DNA of 52,243 nt, taken from the NCBI RefSeq assembly GCF_902499175.1, contig NZ_CABVQC010000067.1:1-52243 (forward strand), in the 5' to 3' direction. The stretch comes from Burkholderia aenigmatica (lineage in GTDB: Bacteria > Pseudomonadota > Gammaproteobacteria > Burkholderiales > Burkholderiaceae). Each line of letters starts with the position of its first letter. The first letter of the stretch is position 1. The notes beneath the pieces were generated by a model that saw nothing but the letters and a program-made list of their open reading frames with translations, was not told the DNA's origin and made no database searches. Shown piece after piece: positions 1 to 7,632 of the stretch. Position numbers and translations under genes: made by a program.

Positions 1-1
1 G

Positions 2-568
2 CGCGCGCGACATCTTGCAGAAGGTCATTCGCGCCAACAGTCGCTTAAGTTCCAAACAGAACGGAACACTGCACTAGGCGCACGCGTCACGGCATTGCAA
101 AGGTGGTCGCAGGCCGAAAGGAATCGGGTATCCAAGTGGTTCGGTCGTAACGACGAAACCACGCGCATGCACCTACTTTCCGGCCTAACGAAAGTGCTTG
201 CCGTGGTACGTGGGTTCAACGAACACAACGTCGTCCGTAGCGGCAGCGCGGGCGATCTGGCGACAGGCTGCACTCCTCATCCGCGAGGGACGGAAAACGA
301 AGCCGCCCACGTATGTGCGCCGGACACGGCAACGCATACGATTGCAATCAGCGCGCGATTCTGCACGATGCGCCCGTGGACGGACGGCGCTGATTCTCAC
401 GTATCAACTATCATCCACGAAGCTACACATTTTCACGACACCATGTCTTCCATTGACGACAAATACACCATCACGCCGCTTCTAGCGCCCTGGGGTCGGT
501 CGAATCCTGACTTGGCAATTAACAACGCCGATAGCATTGCGGGGTACGTTGTCGATGGCGATTACTAA
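2..568 (+). CDS. M35-like (aspzincin) zinc metallopeptidase, 5' end outside window
   Basis: The frame is open from the first codon of the window, so the gene starts upstream; an in-frame TTG at 95 is only the first possible start inside the window. The C-terminal half carries HEATH (zinc ligands and catalytic Glu, codons near 416-430), followed by SIDD and the segment NPDLAINNADS. This is the arrangement of the M35/lysine-specific metallo-endopeptidase fold (HExxH, then a downstream Asp ligand, then the NADN-like stretch). The upstream piece WFGRNDETTRMHLLSGL is also typical of bacterial members. In Burkholderia and Pseudomonas such domains often sit at the end of secreted toxins, including type VI secretion effectors; that role is inference here because the N-terminus is missing. 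The last 14 bases overlap the next gene. The peptidase call is fairly secure; the target is unknown. Confidence 0.7.
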   Translation, partial: RARHLAEGHSRQQSLKFQTERNTALGARVTALQRWSQAERNRVSKWFGRNDETTRMHLLSGLTKVLAVVRGFNEHNVVRSGSAGDLATGCTPHPRGTENEAAHVCAPDTATHTIAISARFCTMRPWTDGADSHVSTIIHEATHFHDTMSSIDDKYTITPLLAPWGRSNPDLAINNADSIAGYVVDGDY

Positions 569-1007
569 ATTCGCAGTTGCCGCCGCGCTCGCGTTGACCT
601 GCGTACACGCATCCGCCGCATGTGACGGCGCATCGAACATGCCCGCTCACTACATCGATGTTGTGTTCGATACGGATTCGAGCGCAATTTCGCCGGCCGA
701 GCTATCACGGTTGTCCGAATGGTCGATCGACATGCACAAGCACTTTCCGATCATCGATACCGTGTGGTTGAACGGGTTGGCCGAACGGACCGAACATGAC
801 GCACAACAGCTTGCGACGCGACGAGCCGAAAGCGTGATGTCGGTCTTGGATCAATATTCGATCCACGGCGAGAATCGCGCCTTAGCTGGAAAAATCTTCA
901 AGCCGGACAAGTTTGGTCAATCCGGGCGACGCGTCGAGGTCAACGTTAGTCCGGGGTGCCCGAATCACTGCTGCCCGAACCTGAACCCCGTACCGAAGAC
1001 GCAGTGA
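555..1007 (+). CDS. Small secreted OmpA-like protein
   Basis: A 150-residue protein with an N-terminal signal peptide (MAITKF then a hydrophobic AVAAALALT stretch, likely cut near ASAA-C). The rest resembles a short OmpA-like peptidoglycan-binding domain: HYIDVVFDTDSS at the start, LNGLAERTEHDAQQLATRRAES in the middle, and GRRVEV near the end. The C-terminus is Cys-rich (PGCPNHCCPN). The ATG at 555 overlaps the peptidase gene by 14 bp, so the two are probably translationally coupled. An upstream GTG/TTG-type start would destroy the signal peptide. The pairing (secreted peptidase plus periplasmic OmpA-like partner) fits an effector with an immunity or accessory protein, but no family-level evidence for immunity is visible. 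Confidence 0.65.
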   Translation: MAITKFAVAAALALTCVHASAACDGASNMPAHYIDVVFDTDSSAISPAELSRLSEWSIDMHKHFPIIDTVWLNGLAERTEHDAQQLATRRAESVMSVLDQYSIHGENRALAGKIFKPDKFGQSGRRVEVNVSPGCPNHCCPNLNPVPKTQ

Positions 1008-1234
1008 CCTACCAGGGGACACCAACAGAAGCTCGCGCAATGCGGGCTTTCTTGTTCCTGCTTTTCCAGTGCTACCGACCACGATTGATAGAATGCGCGG
1101 ATGGTGGTTCTCCAAACTTCCAGACATCGGAACCCGCCACCCAGCACCGAACATCGTGACCGGGAGGGCAAAACAATGAAACGACGCATGGCAGTTGTGG
1201 GCGACACGTTGTCAACAGGTGGACAGGTTCTAGC

Positions 1235-1399
1235 ATGGACGAGATGCAAGAACCGCTGTTTACGACGGTGAGGCTGGAAGACTTCGTGGCGGCCGATCAC
1301 CCGTTGTGGCCACTGCGGCTGCTGGTCAATCAGGCGCTGAAGCGACTCAACGGGCTGTTCGGCAAGCACACGCGTTTATTTGCGTGGCGACGTGGATAA
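1235..1399 (+). pseudogene. Transposase N-terminal remnant (IS5/IS1182-like)
   Basis: The ATG at 1235 opens 54 codons reading MDEMQEPLFTTVRLEDFVAA and DHPLWPLRLLVNQALKRL. This is the characteristic beginning of IS5/IS1182-type transposases. After NGLFGKHTR the similarity stops and a TAA follows at 1397, so the DDE catalytic part is absent. The flanks (1008-1234 and 1400-1530) contain no recognisable gene; 1155-1234 may be the old left end of the element, but no terminal inverted repeat pair can be matched. The remnant marks a past insertion and deletion between the peptidase pair and the chemoreceptor gene. Confidence 0.7.
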
Positions 1400-1530
1400 C
1401 GGGCGGCACGTAGAAATTTCCTTCCTGCCCGATTGCTCCAACAAGTGCTGCACAGCGAATTGATATTGCGGGGCGCTGATGGATGCGCTCGACGTGCAGA
1501 CAAGATGACATCCCGATCGATGCACGATCG

Positions 1531-1570
1531 AGCGTGCGGGCCGGGCGCAGGAAAACCGGGCCCGCACGCT
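1531..1570 (-). terminator. Hairpin downstream of the chemoreceptor gene
   Basis: Nearly perfect inverted repeat: AGCGTGCGGGCCGGG (1531-1545) pairs with CCGGGCCCGCACGCT (1556-1570) apart from one bulged G. It lies 9 bp past the chemoreceptor stop codon. There is no long T-run, so termination efficiency is uncertain. Confidence 0.55.
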
Positions 1571-1578
1571 TTCAAGGC

Positions 1579-3132
1579 CTACGCCGGCAACGCAAACCGC
1601 GTCACGGCGTCCCGCAGCGCCTCGGCCTGATCGCGCAACGAATGCGCGGCGGCCGCGGCTTCTTCGACGAGGGCCGCGTTCTGCTGCGTGACCTGATCCA
1701 TCTCGCCCACCGCGCGATTGACCTGTTCGATCCCGGCGCTCTGTTCGCGCGACGCATGGCTGATCTCGTCGAGGATCTCGTTCACGCGCCGCACCGACTG
1801 CACGATTTCGGCCATCGTCTCGCCCGCATTCGTGACGAGCGCCGCACCTTGCTCGACGGTCTCGTTCGACGACACGATCAGCGTCTTGATCTCCTTCGCG
1901 GCCGTCGCCGAGCGTTGCGCGAGCGAGCGCACCTCGGCCGCGACCACCGCGAAGCCGCGGCCCTGTTCGCCCGCCCGCGCGGCTTCGACGGCCGCATTCA
2001 GTGCGAGGATGTTGGTCTGGAACGCGATCCCGTCGATCACGCCGATGATGTCGCCGATCTTGTGCGAGCGGTCGGTGATCTCGTTCATCGTGCGCACGAC
2101 GTCGTCGACCACCGCGCTGCCGCGCGTCGCCACTTGCGCGGCCTGGTCGGCGAGCGAGGCGGCCTGTGCGGCGCTGTCCGCGTTCTGCTTCACGTTCGCG
2201 GTCATCTGGTCCATGCTCGACGCGGTCTGCACGAGCGCGGCCGCCTGTTCCTCGGTGCGCTGCGACAGGTCGGTGTTGCCGGACGCGATCTCGCTCGCGC
2301 CGACGTTGATGTTCTCGGTGCCCATCCGCACGCGCGACACCATGTCGATCAGCCCGCCCTGCATCGTGTGCAGTGCATGCAGCAGGCTGCCGCGATCGTC
2401 CTGCTTCACGGCGACGCGCGCGGTCAGGTCACCCTGCGCGATGCGCTGCGCGGCGTCGAGCGCCACTTCCAGCTCGCCGCCGAGGTTCGCACGCACGCTT
2501 TTCAGCACCAGCACCATCACGGCGGTTGCGATCCCGCCGAGCACGGTCGTCATCGCGAGCCAGCGGCCGATGCTCTCGAGCACGGCCGAGCGCACGTCGT
2601 TCATGTACATGCCGGTCACGAGATACCAGTCCCACGGCGCGAAGCGCTGCACGGCGCTGGTTTTCTCCTGCGGCTTGTCGGCGCCCGGCTTCGGCCACAG
2701 ATATTCGACGAAGCCCTTGCCGCCTTCCACGTTGCCGGCTTTCACGATCTCGACGAACAGATGCTTGCCATTCGGATCGGTGAAATTCGACACGTCCTTG
2801 CCGTTGAGATCGGTCTTGATCGGATGCATCACGATCACCGGCTTCGAGTCGTTGACGGAAATGTAGCCGTCGGCGCCGTAGCGCATCGCGGCGATCGCCT
2901 CGAGCGCCTTCTGCTTGGCGTCGGCTTCCGGCAGCGCATTCTGCTGCGACAGCTTGTAGTAATGGTCGGCCACGCTCGTGGCCTGCGCGACCAGCGACGC
3001 GAGCTGGTCGCGGCGGTCCGTGATCATCGATGCGCGCGTCTGCCAGGCGCCGAGCCCCGCGATCACGAGCAGGCCGAGCCAGAGGATGACGATCATCGAG
3101 GCGAGTTTCTGATTCAGGGAAAGGTTGCGCAT
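1579..3132 (-). CDS. Methyl-accepting chemotaxis protein with periplasmic Cache sensor
   Basis: A 517-residue transmembrane chemoreceptor. TM1 is at about residues 11-29. The periplasmic domain (about 35-188) has single-Cache features: YGADGYISVND, HPIKTDLNGKDVSNFTDPNG and WDWYLVTGMY. TM2 is at about 191-211, followed by a HAMP domain (about 212-265, ending with AQGDLTARVAV nearby). The cytoplasmic signalling hairpin has its highly conserved tip at 366-395 (DGIAFQTNILALNAAVEAAR). It would bind a small ligand, often an organic acid, outside the membrane and control CheA. There is no CheR-docking pentapeptide at the C-terminus (it ends TRFALPA). The gene is transcribed alone, divergently from panE. 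Confidence 0.93.
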   Translation of the reverse strand: MRNLSLNQKLASMIVILWLGLLVIAGLGAWQTRASMITDRRDQLASLVAQATSVADHYYKLSQQNALPEADAKQKALEAIAAMRYGADGYISVNDSKPVIVMHPIKTDLNGKDVSNFTDPNGKHLFVEIVKAGNVEGGKGFVEYLWPKPGADKPQEKTSAVQRFAPWDWYLVTGMYMNDVRSAVLESIGRWLAMTTVLGGIATAVMVLVLKSVRANLGGELEVALDAAQRIAQGDLTARVAVKQDDRGSLLHALHTMQGGLIDMVSRVRMGTENINVGASEIASGNTDLSQRTEEQAAALVQTASSMDQMTANVKQNADSAAQAASLADQAAQVATRGSAVVDDVVRTMNEITDRSHKIGDIIGVIDGIAFQTNILALNAAVEAARAGEQGRGFAVVAAEVRSLAQRSATAAKEIKTLIVSSNETVEQGAALVTNAGETMAEIVQSVRRVNEILDEISHASREQSAGIEQVNRAVGEMDQVTQQNAALVEEAAAAAHSLRDQAEALRDAVTRFALPA

Positions 3133-3278
3133 GGTGTGTGGTCGGTCGGTCTTGGAAGCTCGCCGAAACGGCGTGACGGGATAAGTGTCTTGACGGCGTC
3201 CGACATGCGTCGCCGTAGACGGGTTATCCCTAGGAACCGGTACCGTGGACGCATGCCTCTAACGCCGACAAGAGTATC

Positions 3279-3309
3279 TATGCATATGCATAACGGGTGT
3301 CGCTATACT
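3279..3309 (+). promoter_or_regulatory. Putative panE promoter with 14-bp palindrome
   Basis: A perfect palindrome TATGCATATGCATA (3279-3292) is followed 11 bp later by a good -10 hexamer TATACT (3304-3309). The putative -35 region overlaps the palindrome, so it could be an operator. The 3133-3383 interval is otherwise empty and shared with the divergent chemoreceptor gene. Confidence 0.4.
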
Positions 3310-3383
3310 CACGGGGCGATGGCGGGCGCGCCGCACCTCCGGTTCGGCGGCGCGGCGCCGCATGAAACCGAAAGGAGGCAACG

Positions 3384-4331
3384 ATGCGAATTCTGGTGGT
3401 AGGGGCCGGCGCGGTCGGCGGATACTTCGGCGGCCGGCTGGCCGCGGCGGGGCGCGACGTGACGTTCCTGGTGCGCAACGGCCGCGCGGCCGCGCTGGCG
3501 CGCGACGGGCTGCTGATCCGCAGCCCGCGCGGCGACCTGACGCTCGCGAACGTGCAGACCGTGCGCGCGGGCGACGCGGATGCCGGCGTCGCGCCGTTCG
3601 ACCTCGTGTTGCTGAGCTGCAAGGCATACAGCCTCGACGATGCGATTGCGTCGTTTGCACCATTCGTCGGCCCGCAGACGCTGATCCTGCCGATGCTCAA
3701 CGGGATGCGTCATCTCGACGTGCTGCGCGACCGGTTCGGCGCCGCGCAGGTGCTCGGCGGGCTGTGCGTGATCGCGGCGACGCTCGATCGCGAGCAGCGC
3801 ATCGTGCACCTCAACGACACGCACGGGGTCACCTTCGGCGAACTCGCGGGCGGCGAATCGCCCCGCGTGCGGGCGGTGGCCGACGTGCTCGGCGGCGCGG
3901 GTTTCGATGCGACGCTCAGCGACAACGTAGCCGCGCGGATGTGGGAAAAGTGGGTGTTCCTCGCGACGCTCGCCGCGAGCACGTCGCTGTTTCGCGGCTC
4001 GGTGGGCGACATTCTCGCCGCGCCGGACGGCCGTCACCTGCTCGAGACGATGCTCGCCGAATGCAGCGCGATTGCCGAGCACAACGGCCACCGGCCCGAC
4101 CCGGCCGCCATCGAGCGGATGCAGCGGATGGTGCTGACGCCGTCGCCGCTGACCGCGTCGATGCTGCGCGACGTCGAGAACCACGCGCGCGTCGAAGCCG
4201 ATCACGTGATCGGCGACCTGCTCGCGCGCCGCGACCCGCAGGCGGCCGATGCACTGTCGCTGCTGCGGATTGCGTACAACCACCTGAAGGCATACGAAGT
4301 GCGTACCGCGCGCGAGCACGCGGCCGCGTAG
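3384..4331 (+). CDS. panE: 2-Dehydropantoate 2-reductase (ketopantoate reductase)
   Basis: A 315-residue NADPH-dependent reductase that converts ketopantoate to D-pantoate in pantothenate/CoA synthesis. The N-terminal Rossmann motif GAGAVGGYFGG is at residues 7-17. The family signature around the catalytic lysine is present (MWEKWVFLA, Lys near 191). The C-terminal substrate-binding segment NHARVEADHVIGDLL contains the conserved Glu. The start is set by a strong ribosome site AAAGGAGG 7 bases upstream. No other pan genes are adjacent, so it may be one of several paralogues of this superfamily; Burkholderia genomes often carry more than one. A different 2-keto acid substrate is possible. Confidence 0.88.
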   Translation: MRILVVGAGAVGGYFGGRLAAAGRDVTFLVRNGRAAALARDGLLIRSPRGDLTLANVQTVRAGDADAGVAPFDLVLLSCKAYSLDDAIASFAPFVGPQTLILPMLNGMRHLDVLRDRFGAAQVLGGLCVIAATLDREQRIVHLNDTHGVTFGELAGGESPRVRAVADVLGGAGFDATLSDNVAARMWEKWVFLATLAASTSLFRGSVGDILAAPDGRHLLETMLAECSAIAEHNGHRPDPAAIERMQRMVLTPSPLTASMLRDVENHARVEADHVIGDLLARRDPQAADALSLLRIAYNHLKAYEVRTAREHAAA

Positions 4332-4340
4332 GCACCGGAG

Positions 4341-4362
4341 CGGGCGGTCGTGCGGCCGCCCG
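4341..4362. terminator. Hairpin between convergent genes
   Basis: CGGGCGG (4341-4347) and CCGCCCG (4356-4362) form a 7-bp stem with an 8-base loop, placed between the panE stop and the convergent small gene stop. No T-run is present. Confidence 0.4.
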
Positions 4363-4366
4363 GCGG

Positions 4367-4507
4367 CTAGACCGGATCCTTGCTCGGCGGTCCGTCCGGT
4401 TGCTGCGGGTTGTCGTGATGGCCGGGCGGTGATGACAGCGGGTCGTCTTCGGGGTCGCGGTTCGGGTCGGCCGGAGGTTCGGGTGTCGGGGTCGTGTGAT
4501 CGGTCAT
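4367..4507 (-). CDS. Small Pro/Asp-rich hypothetical protein
   Basis: A 46-residue ORF with strongly biased composition: MTDHTTPTPEPPADPNRDPE, then PPGHHDNPQQPDGPP and a terminal SKDPV. It has no hydrophobic segment and is probably intrinsically disordered and acidic. I recognise no domain. The ATG at 4507 has only a weak ribosome site. A longer in-frame extension upstream has shadow-like composition and is not used. It could also be non-coding. Confidence 0.4.
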   Translation of the reverse strand: MTDHTTPTPEPPADPNRDPEDDPLSSPPGHHDNPQQPDGPPSKDPV

Positions 4508-4709
4508 GGAGAACTCGCGGAGTATGTGACGGCGGTGGCGCGGCGGGGGCGCCTCGTCTCCGTTATAGCCAATCGGGCATGCGTTTGCAGCGGGATTGTT
4601 GTGGCGGCGGTCTTTCGTCTGCGCAATCCGTGCATGGGCGGTTTTCGTGCAGGAATCTGCTGCGCCGGCGCGGGTCATGCGTTGCAGCGCGAACACTGCG
4701 TGATCGCGG

Positions 4710-5294
4710 TCAGCGCAAATCCGCCGGCGTGTCGACGTCGCGCACGATGCCGGGATCGTCGACGTCGAGCAGCTTGACCGGCGCGCTGGCGAACAGCGCG
4801 CGGGCGCCCGTGTCGCCGTCGAGGGCGGCGAGCGCATCGAAGTGGTGCGCGGAGAAACCGACCGGATGGCCGCGCACGCCGCGATGGGCGGGCGCGACGA
4901 TCGACGCGCCGTCGGTGTCGAGCGCGCGCGTGACGGTTTCGTAGGTGGAAGCCGCGATCCACGGCATGTCGCCGAGCGCGACGAGCCAGCCGTTCGCCTC
5001 GGGTGTCGCGCGCACGCCGGCCGAGAGGCTCGCGCCCATGCCGCGCACCGCGTCGGGCGCGTAGACGACGTGGCAGCCGGCTTCGTTCAGCAGCATCGCG
5101 AGTTTTTCGGCGCCGGGACGCACGACGGCGATCACGTCGGACGTGACCGCCGCGAGATGGCGGGCGGCCGCGACCGCAACCGGCGTGCCGTCGGGAAGCG
5201 GCGCGAGCAGCTTGCTGTGCAGGCCGCTCGGGTCGAAGCGTTGACCGAGGCCGCCGGCGAGAAGGACGCCGGTGGCGAATGACGCGTAGGACAT
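4710..5294 (-). CDS. MobA/MocA-like nucleotidyltransferase
   Basis: A 194-residue protein of the NTP-transferase superfamily. The N-terminal nucleotide-binding signature is LLAGGLGQRF, with the conserved lysine in HSKLLAPLPDG. It is followed by GMGASLSAGV and the metal-binding GDMPWI. These match MocA (CTP:molybdopterin cytidylyltransferase) and the related accessory proteins encoded with molybdenum hydroxylases. No molybdenum hydroxylase or xdhC-like gene is adjacent, so the cofactor target is inferred from family only. ATG at 5294 gives the family-like start; an upstream in-frame TTG at 5354 would add 20 residues without a better ribosome site. Confidence 0.75.
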   Translation of the reverse strand: MSYASFATGVLLAGGLGQRFDPSGLHSKLLAPLPDGTPVAVAAARHLAAVTSDVIAVVRPGAEKLAMLLNEAGCHVVYAPDAVRGMGASLSAGVRATPEANGWLVALGDMPWIAASTYETVTRALDTDGASIVAPAHRGVRGHPVGFSAHHFDALAALDGDTGARALFASAPVKLLDVDDPGIVRDVDTPADLR

Positions 5295-5397
5295 CGGCGC
5301 GGGGGAGAGTGAAGCAGGTGCTGCGATTGTGCGGGAGCGAGCAGGGATCGACAAGTGAGGATGTTACCGAGACGGGCGCGTTTCGTCGGAAAGAATG

Positions 5398-6150
5398 TCA
5401 GCGCGCGGCTTCGTCGAGCATGTTTTCCTCGACGGGACCGTAAATTGCGTGCGATTGATGGTGCATGACGGCCCAATAACGGTCGCCGAACGACCAATGC
5501 CACCATTCCGACGGGTAATTCGTGAAGCCGGCGCCCGTCAGTGCGGCGATCAGCATCTTGCGATTACGGGCGGCCGCGCGGCTGATGAACGGGTTGTGCG
5601 TGTAGCACGCGCCGGACGATTCCTGGTCGGTGGCGTCGAGCGCGCAGCCCATGTCGAGCTCGATGCCGTCCGGCGAGATCAGTGTGAGGTCGACGGCTGC
5701 GCCCGTCGGATGCGCGGCGACTTCCGGCGGTGCGACGTAGTGGCTCGTGAGTGCGACCAATGTGTCTTCGTCCGGCAGCGGATTCAGCGTCCGGCGCAGG
5801 TGCGCGAGATGCCTTGTGAAGTAGTGGCGCTGCAGGGCCAGCGGACGATAGCCTTCCTTGACATACAGGCGCAGGCCGTCGGGCAGCGCGTGCGCGGCGG
5901 CGATCAGCCGGTCCGCCACGCCACCGCGCACCTTCAGGAAATGCGGGCTCTTGTTGGCGACATCGTCGGGGCCGGGAACGACAACGATGCGGTCATGGAA
6001 GCCTGCGAGATCGACAAACCCTTCGTGCGACTCCAGCAGGGCGATCGACCGGACAACGGGATCGGAGAGCGATATCACGATAGCGGACGAGGTGGCGCGA
6101 TGACGGTTGCGGGCCACGCGCCGGCGGTGAGGCTGGCCGGCCGAGGTCAT
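5398..6150 (-). CDS. D-alanyl-D-alanine dipeptidase, VanX/DdpX family (M15)
   Basis: A 250-residue zinc D,D-dipeptidase. Key motifs are the VKEGYRP segment with the transition-state Arg (R102), HPTGAAVDL carrying zinc ligands H147 and D154, and SEWWHWSFGD with catalytic E215 and zinc ligand H218. Family members hydrolyse D-Ala-D-Ala, for peptidoglycan recycling or (in VanX) glycopeptide resistance; nothing next to it suggests a van cluster. There is no clear signal peptide, so it is probably cytoplasmic. The first about 28 residues are Arg-rich and poorly family-like; a GTG start just before ISLSDPVVR is an alternative. Confidence 0.85.
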   Translation of the reverse strand: MTSAGQPHRRRVARNRHRATSSAIVISLSDPVVRSIALLESHEGFVDLAGFHDRIVVVPGPDDVANKSPHFLKVRGGVADRLIAAAHALPDGLRLYVKEGYRPLALQRHYFTRHLAHLRRTLNPLPDEDTLVALTSHYVAPPEVAAHPTGAAVDLTLISPDGIELDMGCALDATDQESSGACYTHNPFISRAAARNRKMLIAALTGAGFTNYPSEWWHWSFGDRYWAVMHHQSHAIYGPVEENMLDEAAR

Positions 6151-6226
6151 TTTTGTCAGACGAATCGCCAATATGCCAGAGTCCGGCGGAGATGGTGTTG
6201 CGGTTTGGCCCGCAGGAGGGCGGCGC

Positions 6227-6622
6227 TTACCAGAGCGTCTTGACGTGCGCGTAAGCGCGGATTTTTTCGTCGCGCGTGACGAGCGGCGCGCCGAGCCGCC
6301 GCGCGGTCGCGACGATCGTGCGGTCGGCCGGATCCTTGTGGAACGTGCCGGGCAGGTCGGTGGATTTCGCGGCGATGTCGGCATCGACGGGCACGAAGCG
6401 CATGCCGTCGATCTGCGCGACGGTGGCGAGCCATGCGTCGACATCCATCGTCAGTGCGAGGCGGTCGTTGCGCACCAGCATCGCAATCTCCCACGCGGAG
6501 ATCGCGGATGCGACGAGCGCGCCTTCGCTCCGAGCGCGATCGATCGCGCTCCTCGCCTTCTTGCTGAGCGAAGGATCGCCCGCCACCCACCACACCAATG
6601 CATGCGTATCCAGCACGATCAC
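6227..6622 (-). CDS. vapC: PIN-domain ribonuclease toxin (VapC-type)
   Basis: A 131-residue PIN-domain toxin. Acidic active-site residues are visible in the order expected: IVLDTHALVWW (Asp near the N-terminus), SAWEIAML (Glu), DPADRTIVATA (Asp) and LVTRDEK (Asp). The GTG start at 6622 is preferred over the upstream TTG at 6637. It has GGGAGG at an ideal distance, and it overlaps the antitoxin stop as GTGA, typical of coupled toxin-antitoxin genes. VapC proteins cleave RNA and are neutralised by the upstream partner. The partner here is Phd/YefM-like rather than a classical VapB. Confidence 0.88.
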   Translation of the reverse strand: MIVLDTHALVWWVAGDPSLSKKARSAIDRARSEGALVASAISAWEIAMLVRNDRLALTMDVDAWLATVAQIDGMRFVPVDADIAAKSTDLPGTFHKDPADRTIVATARRLGAPLVTRDEKIRAYAHVKTLW

Positions 6623-6858
6623 CGCGACGCCTCCCAATCATCTTCCGCAATCGGATCGAGAGGATTGTCGTAGCGCATGGCCGAGCCGCGCAATATGTCC
6701 AACGGCTGAGCCTCACGTGCGCGATACGGCCGGATTTCGAGCGTCGGCTTGCCGTGATCGGTGACGATCAGGCTTTCACCGGACGCCTCGACGAGCCGGA
6801 AGTATTCGAGTGCGCGAGCCTTGAATTCGGATTTCGATACGGGGTCGTGCGGCATCAT
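6619..6858 (-). CDS. Phd/YefM-family antitoxin
   Basis: A 79-residue protein beginning MMPHDPVSKSEFKARALEYF and continuing RLVEASGESLIVTDHGKPTL. The latter segment is the diagnostic core of Phd/YefM antitoxins (DNA-binding dimer in the N-terminal half). The C-terminal tail (DILRGSAMRYDNPLDPIAED) would wrap the PIN toxin encoded immediately downstream with a 4-bp overlap. It likely autorepresses the pair; direct repeats lie just upstream of its start. Confidence 0.85.
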   Translation of the reverse strand: MMPHDPVSKSEFKARALEYFRLVEASGESLIVTDHGKPTLEIRPYRAREAQPLDILRGSAMRYDNPLDPIAEDDWEASR

Positions 6859-6867
6859 GATGTGAGC

Positions 6868-6888
6868 ATGGTCATTTGACGATGGTCA
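6868..6888. promoter_or_regulatory. ATGGTCA direct repeats upstream of the antitoxin gene
   Basis: ATGGTCA occurs at 6868-6874 and again at 6882-6888, a 14-bp period, 10 bp before the antitoxin start. The position fits a site for autorepression by the antitoxin; this is inference. Confidence 0.35.
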
Positions 6889-6903
6889 ATTTAGTCACGG
6901 ATG

Positions 6904-6924
6904 CCGGCGTGGCGCAAGCGCCGG
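6904..6924 (-). terminator. Hairpin after the piuC gene
   Basis: CCGGCG (6904-6909) and CGCCGG (6919-6924) form a GC-rich stem 25 bp beyond the piuC stop codon. No T-run. Confidence 0.35.
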
Positions 6925-6948
6925 GGCAAGCAGCGCTACCCGTTCGCG

Positions 6949-7632
6949 CTACGCATCCGCCCATTTCCTCAACAGGTTGTGATAAATCCCCGTCAACGCA
7001 ATGACCATCGGATCCTTCGCGCCTTTCTCGCCGGACAGCGCCTGAATCTGCGTATCGAGCTGGAACAGCAGCGTGCGGTCGCCGTCGTCGCGCACCATGC
7101 TCTGGATCCAGAAGAACGACGCGACGCGCTCGCCGCGCGTCACGGGCGTGACGTGGTGCAGGCTCGATGCCGGATACAGCACGAGGTCGCCCGCCGGCAG
7201 CTTCGCGCGATGCGTGCCGTACGTATCCTCGACACACAGCTCGCCGCCGTCGTACGCATCGGGTTCTTCGAGAAACAGCGTCGCCGACAGATCGCTGCGC
7301 ACGCGGAAATCCGTGCCGCGCAGCAGCCGGATTGCGTTGTCGACGTGCGTGCCGAACGTCTCGCCGCCTTCGTAGCGATTGAACAGCGGCGGAAACACCT
7401 TGAGCGGCAGCGCCGCCGAAAAGAACAGTGGATGGCGTGCGAGTGCGTCCTGGATCGCGTCACCGACCGCGCGCGCCGCTGGCGAACCTTCCGGCAATTG
7501 CCGGTTGCGTTTCGCGAGCGCCGACTGTGTGCCGGACGTCGCATTGCCGTCGACCCATTCGGCTGCATCGAGCAGCTCGCGACATTGCGCGACCTGCGCT
7601 TTCGTGAGTACGCCGGGGATATGAAGCATCAT
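6949..7632 (-). CDS. piuC: PKHD-type Fe(II)/2-oxoglutarate hydroxylase
   Basis: A 227-residue protein of the PiuC/YbiX family. The iron ligands are visible as HVD (H96, D98) and LHHV (H159), with the 2-oxoglutarate Arg in RGERVASF (R169). The opening MMLHIPGVLT is the usual start of the family. The gene lies downstream of the TonB-dependent catecholate receptor, as in the piuA-piuC arrangement of pseudomonads and burkholderias, and is probably iron-regulated. The substrate of the hydroxylase is not established. The start overlaps the Sel1 gene stop by 4 bp, so translation is probably coupled. A second ATG one codon later (7629) cannot be excluded. Confidence 0.92.
   Translation of the reverse strand: MMLHIPGVLTKAQVAQCRELLDAAEWVDGNATSGTQSALAKRNRQLPEGSPAARAVGDAIQDALARHPLFFSAALPLKVFPPLFNRYEGGETFGTHVDNAIRLLRGTDFRVRSDLSATLFLEEPDAYDGGELCVEDTYGTHRAKLPAGDLVLYPASSLHHVTPVTRGERVASFFWIQSMVRDDGDRTLLFQLDTQIQALSGEKGAKDPMVIALTGIYHNLLRKWADA

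Noticed and set aside
1483..3402. Very long plus-strand frame opposite the chemoreceptor gene
   Set aside because: Shadow of the high-GC gene on the other strand (Arg/His-rich translation); the chemoreceptor has clear domains in the opposite frame.
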